Assembly: GCA_046154695.1 (NCBI GenBank)
Contig: JBJXFI010000195.1
Location: 1 to 10,863, forward strand
Reading direction: 5' to 3'
From: DALYLB01 sp046154695
Lineage (GTDB): Bacteria; Acidobacteriota; Blastocatellia; RBC074
DNA: 10,863 nucleotides
Shown here: piece by piece, positions 1-7,722 of the stretch
Position numbering within the stretch: position 1 is the stretch's first letter
Layout: each line of letters starts with the position of its first letter
Program-made: the position numbers and the translations under genes
Notes under the pieces: generated by a model
What the model was told of the DNA's origin: nothing
The model's database searches: none
What the model saw: the letters and a program-made list of their open reading frames with translations, nothing else

Positions 1-146
1 TTCGCTTCACCGCCGGCTACCCTCAGGTGATCCTTCGGAACACAAAACCGAGCTGATTGTCCAGTGATATCGCGAAAGTGTGTCCCAGATTTAATCACAC
101 CCATAGTGGGAAGAGAGCGTTCCGTTCAATGCTCGACGAGGATCAT

Positions 147-2714
147 ATGTTTTATCGTACGATTTCTGTGACCGTGTTGCTCTGCCTGCTGTTGCGGGTG
201 GTGGAGGCGCAGGCGGCATTCTCTGTTGTGGGCGTGGTGCTCGATCAGAATGGAGCGGCGCTGAGCCGGGCGCGGGTGACGATTCGCGGCGGGGCCGGGG
301 AGCGCCGCCAGACGGCCACCACGGATGAGAGCGGCGCGTTTCGCTTCGACAGGCTCGCAAGAGGAGAGTGGGAGGTCCGCGTGGAGCGCGAGGGGTTCAA
401 GACCGCGGCAGAGCCGGTGGCCGTCGGCGCCCGCGCGCCCGCGCCCCTGCGGATTGTGCTGCTCATCGCCGACCTGAAACAGGATGTCACCGTCAGCGGA
501 GAGGCTGCCCGCGTCGACGCCGAGGCGGGCAACAACCAGGATGTCGTCATTCTCGACCAGAAGATGCTCAATGACCTGCCCGCGTTCGATCGCGACGTGA
601 TCGCCATGGCGTCGCGCTTCCTGAACGCGGGGGCGATCGGCACCGGGGGCGTGACGCTGATCGTGGATGGCATGGAGGTGACGAAGGCGGGCGTCTCGGC
701 CTCTGCGATTCAGGAAGTGCGGATCAACAACAACCCGTATTCCGCCGAGTATTCGCGGGCGGGGCGCGGCCGCATCGAGGTCATTACCAAACCGGGCGCT
801 TCAGAGCTCCATGGCGAATTCAACTGGATGCTCCGGGACGCGCGAATGAACGCGCGGGACCCGTTCGCGCTCACACGGGCTCCCGAGCAGCGGCGAATGT
901 ATGAAGGCAATCTGACCGGGCCGGTGGGGAAGAGCAAGAAGCGCCCGATGTCGTTTCTCGTCACCGCCGAGCGGGATGAGCAGGATTCCCAGGCGGTCGT
1001 CTTCGCGCGCACGCTCAATGGGGAAGTGAGGCTGAATTCTCCCACGCCGGCGACCGATGTCGAGTTTTCCGCGCGTGTGGCGCGGCAGATGAGCGACAAG
1101 ACCACACTCTCCATCCAATATTCCTATGAAGGCCAGGCCCGAACGCAGGGCATCGGCGGATTCAATTTACCGGAAGTCGCGGTGGAATCGACGTTTCACG
1201 AAGATCAGGTTCGCGTGAACTACAATTCGATCCTCTCATCGAGGCTGGTGCATCAGGTCAACCTGCTGCTCGGCCGATATCGCGCGCCCGCGACGAGCGT
1301 CAACAACGCGCCGCGCCTCGTCGTGCAGGATGCCTTCATCGGCGGCGGCGCGCAGGCCGATTTTCTCCGCACCGAGGAGCACTGGACCTGGAATGAGGTG
1401 CTGTCGTATTCGCGGGGCAGGCACTTCATCAAGGGCGGCGCCCAGATTCCCGATTTCAGCCGGCGGGGATTCGACGATCGCACCAATCAGCTCGGCACGT
1501 TCTATTTCGCCTCGCTCGACGATTATCGGCTGCGGCGCCCCTACAATTACGTTCAGCAGCAGGGCAGGACCGACCTGCACTTCTGGGAAGTCGTCGCGGG
1601 CGCATTCGTGATGGAGGATTTTCGCGCGCGGCCCAACCTCTCCCTCTCGGCGGGCCTGCGGTACGATTGGCAGAACTATTTTTCGGATCACACCAACTTC
1701 GCTCCGCGGTTCGGATTTGCCTATGCCCCGGGCAAGGAGCGCAAGACCGTGCTGCGAGGCGGCGCGGGGGTCTTCTACGATCGCACCGGGCCGCAGCCGA
1801 TCTCCGACATCCTGCGGTTCGATGGAAGCCGGCTGCGCAGATACGTTCTCGCCGATCCGGGGTTTCCAAACCCCTATGCCAATTCCGGTGGCGAGGCGCC
1901 CGCTTCACAACCGGGCAGCGTCGTGCGGCTCGCGCCCAATACGCCCATTCCCTATACGCTGCAAGCCGGCGCCGGCATCGAAAGGCAGTTGCAAAAATCG
2001 CTCACGCTTTCGGTCAATTACATCGGCGTGCGCGGCGTCGATCTGTTTCGTTCGCGCGATATCAACGCGCCCCCATTGCCCGCCTTTGTCGCCCGCCCCG
2101 ATCCCCGATTCACAGTGATCCGCCAGATCGAGTCGACCGGCCGCCAGACGAGTCATTCGCTCGAAATCGCGCTTCGCGGCAATGTGGCATCGTTTTTCAA
2201 CGGCCTGGTCCAGTATGCCTACGGGCGCGCCCGCAACGACACGGGCGGCGTCGGCGCCTTTCCGGCCAATAGCTACGACCTTCAGAGCGAATGGGGCCGG
2301 GCCGATTTCGACACGCGCCATCGGTTTGTTCTGGCCGGCACATTGAAAGCGCGGCAATACTTTAAATTGGGGCTCGCGCTCACCCTGAATACGGGCGCGC
2401 CGTATTCGCTGACCACGGGACGCGATGAGAACCGGGACAGCTTCGCGCTGGATCGTCCGGCCGGCGTGGGCCGCAATACGATGCAGGGGCCGGGATATGC
2501 GCAATTCGATCTGCGCTGGTCCCGGGAGTTCTCGCTGAGCCGGACGAAGAAGGACGACGGCCCGAAGATCGGAGCGAGAGTGGATGCGTTCAATATCTTC
2601 AACCGCGTCAATTTCGCGGGCTTCGTCGGCAATCTCAGCTCCCCGTTCTTCGGCCTGCCCGTCGCCGCGCGGCCGCCCCGGCGAATGCAGATCGGCCTGA
2701 GCTTTACCTTTTAA
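147..2714 (+). CDS. TonB-dependent receptor, Oar-like, with N-terminal carboxypeptidase-regulatory-like domain
   Basis: Predicted outer-membrane beta-barrel receptor of 855 residues; its substrate cannot be told from sequence. Residues 1-23 form a signal peptide (hydrophobic TVLLCLLL, likely cleavage after VEAQA). Residues about 26-95 resemble the carboxypeptidase-regulatory-like Ig fold (VVGVVLDQNGAALSRARV, then DESGAFRF). Residues about 130-217 look like a plug (LIVDGMEV, EVRINNNPYSAEYSRAGRG, IEVITKPG). The rest alternates aromatic and polar strands typical of a barrel and ends in GLSFTF, a terminal Phe like the Bam beta-signal. I chose ATG 147 because it starts directly at the signal peptide and has GAGGA (138-142) 4 nt upstream. 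In-frame TTG 57 and ATG 129 would add a charged, unlikely N-terminal tail. No clear TonB box is visible. At 855 residues it is shorter than many acidobacterial Oar-like proteins (about 1,000 or more), so the family is firm but the function is open. Confidence 0.87.
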   Translation: MFYRTISVTVLLCLLLRVVEAQAAFSVVGVVLDQNGAALSRARVTIRGGAGERRQTATTDESGAFRFDRLARGEWEVRVEREGFKTAAEPVAVGARAPAPLRIVLLIADLKQDVTVSGEAARVDAEAGNNQDVVILDQKMLNDLPAFDRDVIAMASRFLNAGAIGTGGVTLIVDGMEVTKAGVSASAIQEVRINNNPYSAEYSRAGRGRIEVITKPGASELHGEFNWMLRDARMNARDPFALTRAPEQRRMYEGNLTGPVGKSKKRPMSFLVTAERDEQDSQAVVFARTLNGEVRLNSPTPATDVEFSARVARQMSDKTTLSIQYSYEGQARTQGIGGFNLPEVAVESTFHEDQVRVNYNSILSSRLVHQVNLLLGRYRAPATSVNNAPRLVVQDAFIGGGAQADFLRTEEHWTWNEVLSYSRGRHFIKGGAQIPDFSRRGFDDRTNQLGTFYFASLDDYRLRRPYNYVQQQGRTDLHFWEVVAGAFVMEDFRARPNLSLSAGLRYDWQNYFSDHTNFAPRFGFAYAPGKERKTVLRGGAGVFYDRTGPQPISDILRFDGSRLRRYVLADPGFPNPYANSGGEAPASQPGSVVRLAPNTPIPYTLQAGAGIERQLQKSLTLSVNYIGVRGVDLFRSRDINAPPLPAFVARPDPRFTVIRQIESTGRQTSHSLEIALRGNVASFFNGLVQYAYGRARNDTGGVGAFPANSYDLQSEWGRADFDTRHRFVLAGTLKARQYFKLGLALTLNTGAPYSLTTGRDENRDSFALDRPAGVGRNTMQGPGYAQFDLRWSREFSLSRTKKDDGPKIGARVDAFNIFNRVNFAGFVGNLSSPFFGLPVAARPPRRMQIGLSFTF

Positions 2715-2766
2715 ATCGAGCGTTTCTCTCTTCCTCGATGCGACGCTGGACTGGCAAAATCGGGCT

Positions 2767-2788
2767 GCGCGGCGTAAAAATACCGCGC
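2767..2788. other. Inverted repeat between the receptor and GntR genes
   Basis: In the 132-bp gap after the receptor gene, GCGCG (2767-2771) and GTA (2774-2776) can pair with TACCGCGC (2781-2788) around an AAAA loop, leaving a two-base bulge. No T-run follows, so it is a poor intrinsic terminator. It lies about 60 bp before a GntR gene of a family that often binds its own upstream region at palindromes, so an operator is possible. I see no clear -35/-10 pair in the gap. Confidence 0.3.
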
Positions 2789-2846
2789 GTCGTACGGGAC
2801 TCGCGGGCGAGATCCCCTTGAAATTGACGATCATCCCATTGCCCCG

Positions 2847-3770
2847 ATGCAACTCTGGCTAACGAAAGAGAGCGATGTGCCGTTGCGGGAGCAGTTGACC
2901 GCCCAGATCAAACTGGCGATCCTCAGCCAGGATCTGAAGCCCGGACAGCGGCTGCCCAGCACGCGGGAGCTCGCCCGCCGGTTCAAGATTCATTCGAACA
3001 CGGTGAGCGCGGCCTATCGCGAATTGTCGGACGCGGGATGGGTGGAGATGCGGGCGGGGAGCGGCATTTACGTGCGCACCTTCAAGGCGGAAACGGCCCT
3101 CGAAGCGCGGCTCGATCTCGATCATCTGATAGTCGAGTTCCTGCAGGCGGCGCGTCATCGAGGATATTCGCTCGCGGAGATTCAATCCCGCAGCCGGCAT
3201 TGGCTGCGCCTGCAGCCACCGGATCATTTTTTGGTCATCGATCCCAACCCCGATTTTCGCGAGCTGATGATGGCGGAGATTCGGCAGGCGACGGGGTTTC
3301 GCGTGATCGGGGCCGGCATTGAGGAATGCGCCAATCGCGGAATTCTGGTGGGGGCTGTGCCGGTTGCGCTGTACGGGCAGGCGGAGATCGTGACGGCCTC
3401 GCTGCCGCCGAAGACGTCCTGCCTGCTGGTTCATACGCGATCGATCACGGATGCCCTGAAACATGAGACGCGCCCGGCCGCGAGTGATCTGATCACGGTC
3501 GTTTCCCGCTGGGAAGGCTTTCTCGAGTATGCCCATTCGGTGCTGGCCGCCGTCAAGGTCGATCCCGATGCCCTGAGCTTCCATCGGGCGACAGGGGAGC
3601 ACGGGGACGGATGGAAGAAGGGGCTGCGCGCCAGCTCGATCATCATTACCGATGCGGTGAGCGCGCGTGAAATGCCTCCCGGCATTCGGCATCGCGTCTT
3701 TCGCGTGATCGCCGATGCCTCGCTCGACGAGCTGCGGGGATATGTCGAGAAATTTCTCCCGCGACAATGA
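2847..3770 (+). CDS. GntR-family transcriptional regulator with unrecognised C-terminal domain
   Basis: Predicted cytoplasmic DNA-binding regulator, 307 residues. Residues about 12-77 are a typical GntR winged helix: PLREQLTAQIKLAIL, LKPGQRLPSTRELARRF as the start of the helix-turn-helix, then NTVSAAYRELSDAGWVE and a wing GSGIYV. Residues about 80-307 match none of the usual GntR effector domains that I can recognise (no FCD, UTRA or MocR aminotransferase motifs). They read as an alpha/beta fold, with strand-like segments HFLVIDPNPDF (128-138), GFRVIGAGIE (150-159), SCLLVHTRS (191-199) and SSIIITDAVS (263-272). ATG 2847 begins right at the domain and no better in-frame start is seen. There is no obvious Shine-Dalgarno upstream, so translation may be weak or leaderless. 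The gene is probably co-transcribed with the DUF6702-like gene 44 bp downstream. Similar regulators occur in acidobacteria; the effector is unknown. Confidence 0.88.
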   Translation: MQLWLTKESDVPLREQLTAQIKLAILSQDLKPGQRLPSTRELARRFKIHSNTVSAAYRELSDAGWVEMRAGSGIYVRTFKAETALEARLDLDHLIVEFLQAARHRGYSLAEIQSRSRHWLRLQPPDHFLVIDPNPDFRELMMAEIRQATGFRVIGAGIEECANRGILVGAVPVALYGQAEIVTASLPPKTSCLLVHTRSITDALKHETRPAASDLITVVSRWEGFLEYAHSVLAAVKVDPDALSFHRATGEHGDGWKKGLRASSIIITDAVSAREMPPGIRHRVFRVIADASLDELRGYVEKFLPRQ

Positions 3771-3814
3771 CGAGGTCGCTCAGGCCCCGGGCGGTTTTTT
3801 CGAGAAGCTGAGAG

Positions 3815-4396
3815 ATGCGAAATTCGGCACAATGGAATCATTCCCCCGCCGTTCACCGCGTATGGGGGCGGGTCGCGCTGGGGCTGCTCTGGGCGGCCCT
3901 GCTGGCGCTGCCTCGCCACACCGACGCGCGCGGGATTGCGGCCCATAAAATTCACGTCAGTGTCTCCCAGGTCGAATACATCGCTCAGGGGCAGTCGGTG
4001 CAGGTGGTTATGCGCGTCTATGTCGATGACCTGGAGAACGCCTTGAGCCGGCACGCGAATCGCCCGGTGAAGCTCGATCCGGCCCGCGGCAGGGAGGCGG
4101 GCGACCTGGTGATGGCGTATCTGCGCGGACAGTTCGAATTGAAGACGAAAGCGGGGAAGCCCGTGAAATTCAACTGGCTCGGGCTGGAGGCGCAGGTCGA
4201 TATGTTCTGGCTCTATTTCGAAGGGAAGATCCCGGGGGGATTCTCGGGCGCACAATTGAAAAACCGCGTCCTGTTCGAGCTGTTCGAGGATCAGGTCAAT
4301 ATCGTCAATGTGAAGTATCAGGGAAAACAGGCCGGGACGATGTTCGAGCCGAAGGATGAATTCAAATCGATCAGCGATCTTAAGAGCGCGAAATAA
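3815..4396 (+). CDS. DUF6702-like secreted or membrane-anchored protein
   Basis: A 193-residue protein of unknown function. An N-terminal hydrophobic stretch (RVALGLLWAALLALP, 19-33) preceded by Arg and His looks like a signal peptide or anchor, with possible cleavage near TDA (36-38). The mature part (about 44-171) fits my memory of DUF6702: HKIHVSVSQVEY at the start, then VVMRVYVDDLENAL (64-77), the FWLYFEG segment (131-137), and LFELFEDQVNIVNVKYQGK (153-171). Members are known mostly from Bacteroidota and have no established activity. ATG 3815 is the only in-frame ATG before the signal peptide; a purine-rich AGAAGCTGAGAG lies just upstream. The gene follows the GntR gene by 44 bp on the same strand, so they may share a transcript. 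It ends 10 bp from the 3' end of the convergent glycosyltransferase gene. The family call rests on remembered motifs and needs a profile search. Confidence 0.7.
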   Translation: MRNSAQWNHSPAVHRVWGRVALGLLWAALLALPRHTDARGIAAHKIHVSVSQVEYIAQGQSVQVVMRVYVDDLENALSRHANRPVKLDPARGREAGDLVMAYLRGQFELKTKAGKPVKFNWLGLEAQVDMFWLYFEGKIPGGFSGAQLKNRVLFELFEDQVNIVNVKYQGKQAGTMFEPKDEFKSISDLKSAK

Positions 4397-4406
4397 CGGC
4401 CGCGGT

Positions 4407-6683
4407 TCATTCTCCGATTCGATGCGGCTTGAATTCGAGGCTGGCATTGCGATGGGGCGTCCAGGTGACGCCCCATTTCTCTTCATAAAGGGTCCGGTTC
4501 CGGTCGAAGAGCGCGTTGTAGCGGCCCGATTCGATCAGTTTGCCGAAGGCCGCCTGGCCGAAATGATGGAGGAAGACCCCGCCGGCGCAGACGACGCGCA
4601 GGCCGGCCGCCCGCACCCGCGCCGAATAGTCGTCATCCTCGAACATTCCGATGCCGAACCTCTCGTCGAGCGGCCCGATCCGTTGATAGACATCCCGCCG
4701 CATGGCAAGGCAAAACATCGCCAGCATGTGTATATCCGCGATCTGATTGTGATTCTCCCAGGTGCGGCGATGGGTGAACGCCTCCATCTCTCGCCATGTC
4801 GCATAGTCGACCTCGATCCTGGCTTCATTGCCGACAAAATTGGTCATCGGGCCGACGATCCCGACGGCCGGATCCCGCAGCGGAAGAAGCAGCCGGCTCA
4901 GCCAGCCCGGCGGCACGACGGTATCGTTGTTGAGAAGGACCAGGCGCTCGCCCGTCGATTGCGCGAGCGCCTGATTGTTGGCCTTGGCGAATCCGAGGTT
5001 TTCGTCGTTCAGGATGAGCGAGACATTGTCGTGGAGCGCTGCCAGCGATTTCAGCCATGCCGGCGTTCCGTCCACGGACCGGTTGTCGACGATGATCACC
5101 TCATAGTGCGGGTAGTCGGTGTTGCGCAGGACGCTCTCCAGGCAAAGTTTCGTCAGCGCGAGATTGTTATACGTGACGATGATGATGCTTGCGCGGGGCG
5201 TCGTCGCGCGCAGGCCGGCCATGATCGCGTTCCGCCTTTCACGCCAGGTATGCCGCCGCGCGACGGCCTTTCGCTCCTCGGCCTTCCTCGGGCCGTCTTC
5301 GGCCAGGGCCCGGTCGATCTGCGCGGCGAACTCCTCCGGCCCATCGGCCAGATAGACCGATTCGCGATAGGGCATCAGTTCGGGCAGGCAGACCGAGATC
5401 ACGGGCTTGCCCCCGCTCAGATACTCATAGAGTTTGACGGGATCGGTCGCCTCCGTGATCGAGTTGATCTTGAAGGGGATGATGCAGGCGTCGAAATGAT
5501 GAAGATAGCCGGGCATCGTCTCGTAGGGCTGCTGTCCGAGCAGCCGCACATTGGGCAGCGCCCGCAGCGATGAGACGTCGACTTCGAAGACGCCTCCGAG
5601 CAGCACGAAAGTATAGGCCGGGCGCGCGCGGGCGACATCGGCCACCAGCGCCACGTCGAACCAGTCCGCAATCGCTCCGAAATAGCCGATGATCGGATGT
5701 CCCGCCGCCGGCAACAGGTCGTTCGGCCGGCAGTGCTCCTGATAAAACTCGAAATCGGCGGCATTGCGGGCCAGGACCATTGGCCGGTCGAAGGGCTGCC
5801 ACTTGTCATACAGCCGCTGCGCCGTGACCACCAGCAGGTCGCAGCCCTGGACCAGTTCCTTCTCCATCGCCAGCGATTCGGGGTTGACTCCCGGGAAATT
5901 TTCCCATTCGTCCATGCAGTCATAGACGATCCGCCATCCCCACTCTTCCTGCGCCTTCCGCGCGATTCCTCCCCACGATGGGATCATCACCACTCCGATG
6001 GTCTCGTTGATGTTGAAGGCCTGCCGCAGCTCATCCAACGACTTCAGCACATCCTCCGCCACTCCGGCCGGGATGACGCTCGAAAAGAGATCCAGCGCAT
6101 GGCGGGAACTGAGCCTCACATCAAAGAGCTTCTCCGCGATCTCCGGCCTCGCCCCGGGCATCGGACGGGCCGAGAATCGCGGGCGCGCGTAAACCGTGAG
6201 ATGGTCGGAGATGTTCAGATAGAAGACGCGATGGCCCGCGGCCGCGAAATGCTGCATGAGCTGTTGCGGCCGCTGGAATCGGAAGGACCAGTCGATGATC
6301 GAGAAACAGATGACGTCCGGCAGGCCCGGACCGGTCTTTGCCGGAGGGCGTTCGAGAATCGCCCGCACCTCTTCCGAAGGAATATGCGGCAGCAGCGTAA
6401 CCGCTTCATAAAAGTCGCCGGAGGCCGGCCCCGTCCACTTCGGCACGGAGTTCAGGGAGGGAAACCTCGCCAGGAGCCAGTCGCGCGCCGGCAGCAGTCC
6501 GAAGCGGCCTCGAATGGTCTGCACGATATTTCGCCGCACCCGGAGGGGAATCAGAACCCGCAGCATCTCCCGAAACGCCGCATAGGGCGCTCCCGCGTGC
6601 CGGCGCCGGGCGTCTTGTAATCGCCGCATATAGGACACGTGTGAAGTGCTGGTCGATGAGGAGGAATGGCTCGAATTGTTCAT
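4407..6683 (-). CDS. Two-domain glycosyltransferase: GT-B (GT4-like) N-terminal half fused to GT2 C-terminal half
   Basis: A 758-residue cytoplasmic or membrane-associated enzyme, likely adding two different sugars to a surface glycan. Residues 1-120 are a Ser-rich, then basic, N-terminus of unknown role. Residues about 121-492 are a GT-B fold: DWSFRFQRPQQLMQHFA (131-147) with AGHRVFYLN (149-157), then the donor-binding half with IIGYFGAIADWFD (331-343) and DPVKLYEYLSGGKPVIS (414-430), preceded by E411, an E-x8-E arrangement like the GT4 EX7E motif. Residues about 498-745 are a GT-A/GT2 domain: ASIIIVTYNN, EVIIVDNRSVDGT (528-540), LNNDT (584-588) in the DxD position, and FEDDDYSARVRAAG (681-694) carrying the likely catalytic acid. 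I chose ATG 6683 (AGGA 3 nt upstream); extending to 6881 would read through the divergent promoter region. The gene is divergent from the export operon, consistent with one polysaccharide locus. Acceptor and sugars are unknown. Confidence 0.87.
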   Translation of the reverse strand: MNNSSHSSSSTSTSHVSYMRRLQDARRRHAGAPYAAFREMLRVLIPLRVRRNIVQTIRGRFGLLPARDWLLARFPSLNSVPKWTGPASGDFYEAVTLLPHIPSEEVRAILERPPAKTGPGLPDVICFSIIDWSFRFQRPQQLMQHFAAAGHRVFYLNISDHLTVYARPRFSARPMPGARPEIAEKLFDVRLSSRHALDLFSSVIPAGVAEDVLKSLDELRQAFNINETIGVVMIPSWGGIARKAQEEWGWRIVYDCMDEWENFPGVNPESLAMEKELVQGCDLLVVTAQRLYDKWQPFDRPMVLARNAADFEFYQEHCRPNDLLPAAGHPIIGYFGAIADWFDVALVADVARARPAYTFVLLGGVFEVDVSSLRALPNVRLLGQQPYETMPGYLHHFDACIIPFKINSITEATDPVKLYEYLSGGKPVISVCLPELMPYRESVYLADGPEEFAAQIDRALAEDGPRKAEERKAVARRHTWRERRNAIMAGLRATTPRASIIIVTYNNLALTKLCLESVLRNTDYPHYEVIIVDNRSVDGTPAWLKSLAALHDNVSLILNDENLGFAKANNQALAQSTGERLVLLNNDTVVPPGWLSRLLLPLRDPAVGIVGPMTNFVGNEARIEVDYATWREMEAFTHRRTWENHNQIADIHMLAMFCLAMRRDVYQRIGPLDERFGIGMFEDDDYSARVRAAGLRVVCAGGVFLHHFGQAAFGKLIESGRYNALFDRNRTLYEEKWGVTWTPHRNASLEFKPHRIGE

Positions 6684-6729
6684 ACATCCTGGGTGATTTA
6701 TTAAGATGAACCCCCATATTCTCACGCGC

Positions 6730-6767
6730 CCGGAAAATGGGAAAGCGGAAATCCGGAAAATGAGAAA
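6730..6767. repeat. Imperfect 15-bp direct repeat upstream of the export-operon promoter
   Basis: CCGGAAAATGGGAAA (6730-6744) and CCGGAAAATGAGAAA (6753-6767) match at 14 of 15 positions and start 23 bp apart, near two helical turns. A third partial copy, GCGGAAAT (6745-6752), fills the space between them. The second copy ends directly at the -35 box of the promoter at 6768. The placement suits a tandem binding site for an activator or repressor, and it could also serve the divergent glycosyltransferase gene. The protein that binds is unknown. Confidence 0.5.
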
Positions 6768-6796
6768 TTGACTTCCCCGGCACGGTCCCCTATAAC
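6768..6796 (+). promoter_or_regulatory. Sigma70-type promoter for the ABC permease operon
   Basis: TTGACT (6768-6773) matches the -35 consensus at 5 of 6 and TATAAC (6791-6796) the -10 consensus at 5 of 6, with a 17-bp spacer. Transcription would start near 6803, leaving a leader of about 70 nt before ATG 6874. It is the best promoter match I found in the window. Confidence 0.75.
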
Positions 6797-6861
6797 GTCC
6801 GTCTTCGTTGCGGGCGCCTGCAAGCGATCGACAACACCGAAATCGATTCCAAACCTTTTCC

Positions 6862-6867
6862 GAGGAA
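6862..6867 (+). promoter_or_regulatory. Ribosome binding site of the ABC permease gene
   Basis: GAGGAA sits 6 nt before ATG 6874. The same hexamer at the same spacing (7689-7694) precedes ATG 7700 of the ATPase gene, which helps fix both starts. Confidence 0.75.
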
Positions 6868-6873
6868 TGAAGT

Positions 6874-7722
6874 ATGGCCACGTCACAACATGGGGCGGCA
6901 AAGGAAGCGCTTTCGGTCTATGATTCCGCGGAGCGCCGCGCGCATCTCATCGAGGAGCTCAAGGATCTCTACCGGTTTCGCGACCTGCTGGCGCAGTTGA
7001 TCACGCGGAACATCAAGACCCGGTACAAGCGTTCGGTGCTGGGCATCTTGTGGTCGCTGCTCAGCCCGTTGATGATGATGATCGTTCTGACGTTCATCTT
7101 TTCGACAATCTTTAAATTTAAGACGAACTACTATGCGACGTACGCTCTGGCGGGGCTGATCTTCTGGAACTTCTTCGCGCAGACGACGACGGGAGCGATG
7201 AGCGAGATGGTCTGGGGCAGTTCGCTGATGAAGCGGATCTATCTGCCGCGGGCGATCTTCGCGGCGACGGCGCTGGGGACGAGTCTGGTCAATATGCTGT
7301 TGTCGCTGATTCCCCTGTTCGTGATCATGATCGCGACGGGCGTGCCGGTGCGGTCGACGATTCTGGTGCTGCCGGTTCCGATCGTGTTGACGGCCATGTT
7401 CGCGTTCGGGCTGGCGCTGCTGCTCTCGCGGATGGCGGTCTATTTCGGGGACGTGATCGAGATGTATCAGATTCTGCTGACGTCGTGGATGTATTTCACG
7501 CCGATCATCTATCCGAAGGAGATCGTTCCGGAGAAGTATCAATTTTTCTTCAATCTCAATCCGATGTATCACCTGCTCGAGGCCTTTCGGGCGCCGCTCT
7601 ATATCGGCTGGCTCGCGGGGCCGAAGACCTTCGCCGCCGCGACCGCCGCCGCCGTGGTAATGCTGATCATCGGATGGTGGTTTTTTGCGAGGAATGCGGA
7701 TGAGCTGGCCTATCGTATTTGA
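6874..7722 (+). CDS. ABC-2 type polysaccharide exporter permease (Wzm/TagG/KpsM-like)
   Basis: Inner-membrane subunit, 282 residues, that forms the channel for moving a lipid-linked polysaccharide across the cytoplasmic membrane. A cytoplasmic N-terminus contains LAQLITRNIKTRYKRSVLGILWSLLSP (39-65), the interfacial segment typical of ABC-2 exporters. Hydrophobic segments follow at about 57-80, 88-108, 127-155, 163-190, 200-213 and 252-272, which fits six spans. The conserved WMYFTPIIYP (205-214) and NPMYHLLEAFRAPLY (229-243) motifs are family hallmarks. The length matches Wzm and TagG proteins (about 260-290). It starts with a good GAGGAA site and overlaps the downstream ATPase gene by 23 nt, so the two are likely translated together as partners. 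The choice of O-antigen, teichoic-like or capsule substrate cannot be made from this subunit alone; Wzm-like export fits a Gram-negative cell best. Confidence 0.93.
   Translation: MATSQHGAAKEALSVYDSAERRAHLIEELKDLYRFRDLLAQLITRNIKTRYKRSVLGILWSLLSPLMMMIVLTFIFSTIFKFKTNYYATYALAGLIFWNFFAQTTTGAMSEMVWGSSLMKRIYLPRAIFAATALGTSLVNMLLSLIPLFVIMIATGVPVRSTILVLPVPIVLTAMFAFGLALLLSRMAVYFGDVIEMYQILLTSWMYFTPIIYPKEIVPEKYQFFFNLNPMYHLLEAFRAPLYIGWLAGPKTFAAATAAAVVMLIIGWWFFARNADELAYRI

Noticed and set aside
2715..2739. Inverted repeat ATCGAG/CTCGAT just after the receptor gene
   Set aside because: The stem is 6 bp with a 13-nt loop and no T-run; it is likely chance.
1905..2852. 315-residue open frame on the - strand
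   Set aside because: It is antisense to the end of the receptor gene and runs across the intergenic gap; there are no domain motifs.
3779..3800. Possible terminator between the GntR and DUF6702-like genes (GC-rich stretch before TTTTTT)
   Set aside because: CCCCGGGC has no adequate loop and I could not draw a stable stem; the T-run alone is not enough.
4356..5573. 405-residue open frame on the + strand
   Set aside because: It lies opposite the well-supported two-domain glycosyltransferase, has no recognisable motifs, and its Arg/Asp/His-rich composition is typical of antisense frames in GC-rich genes.
6684..6881. 66-residue N-terminal extension of the glycosyltransferase
   Set aside because: It would read through the divergent promoter and repeat region. 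The translated stretch is low-complexity and unlike any domain, and ATG 6683 has an AGGA site.
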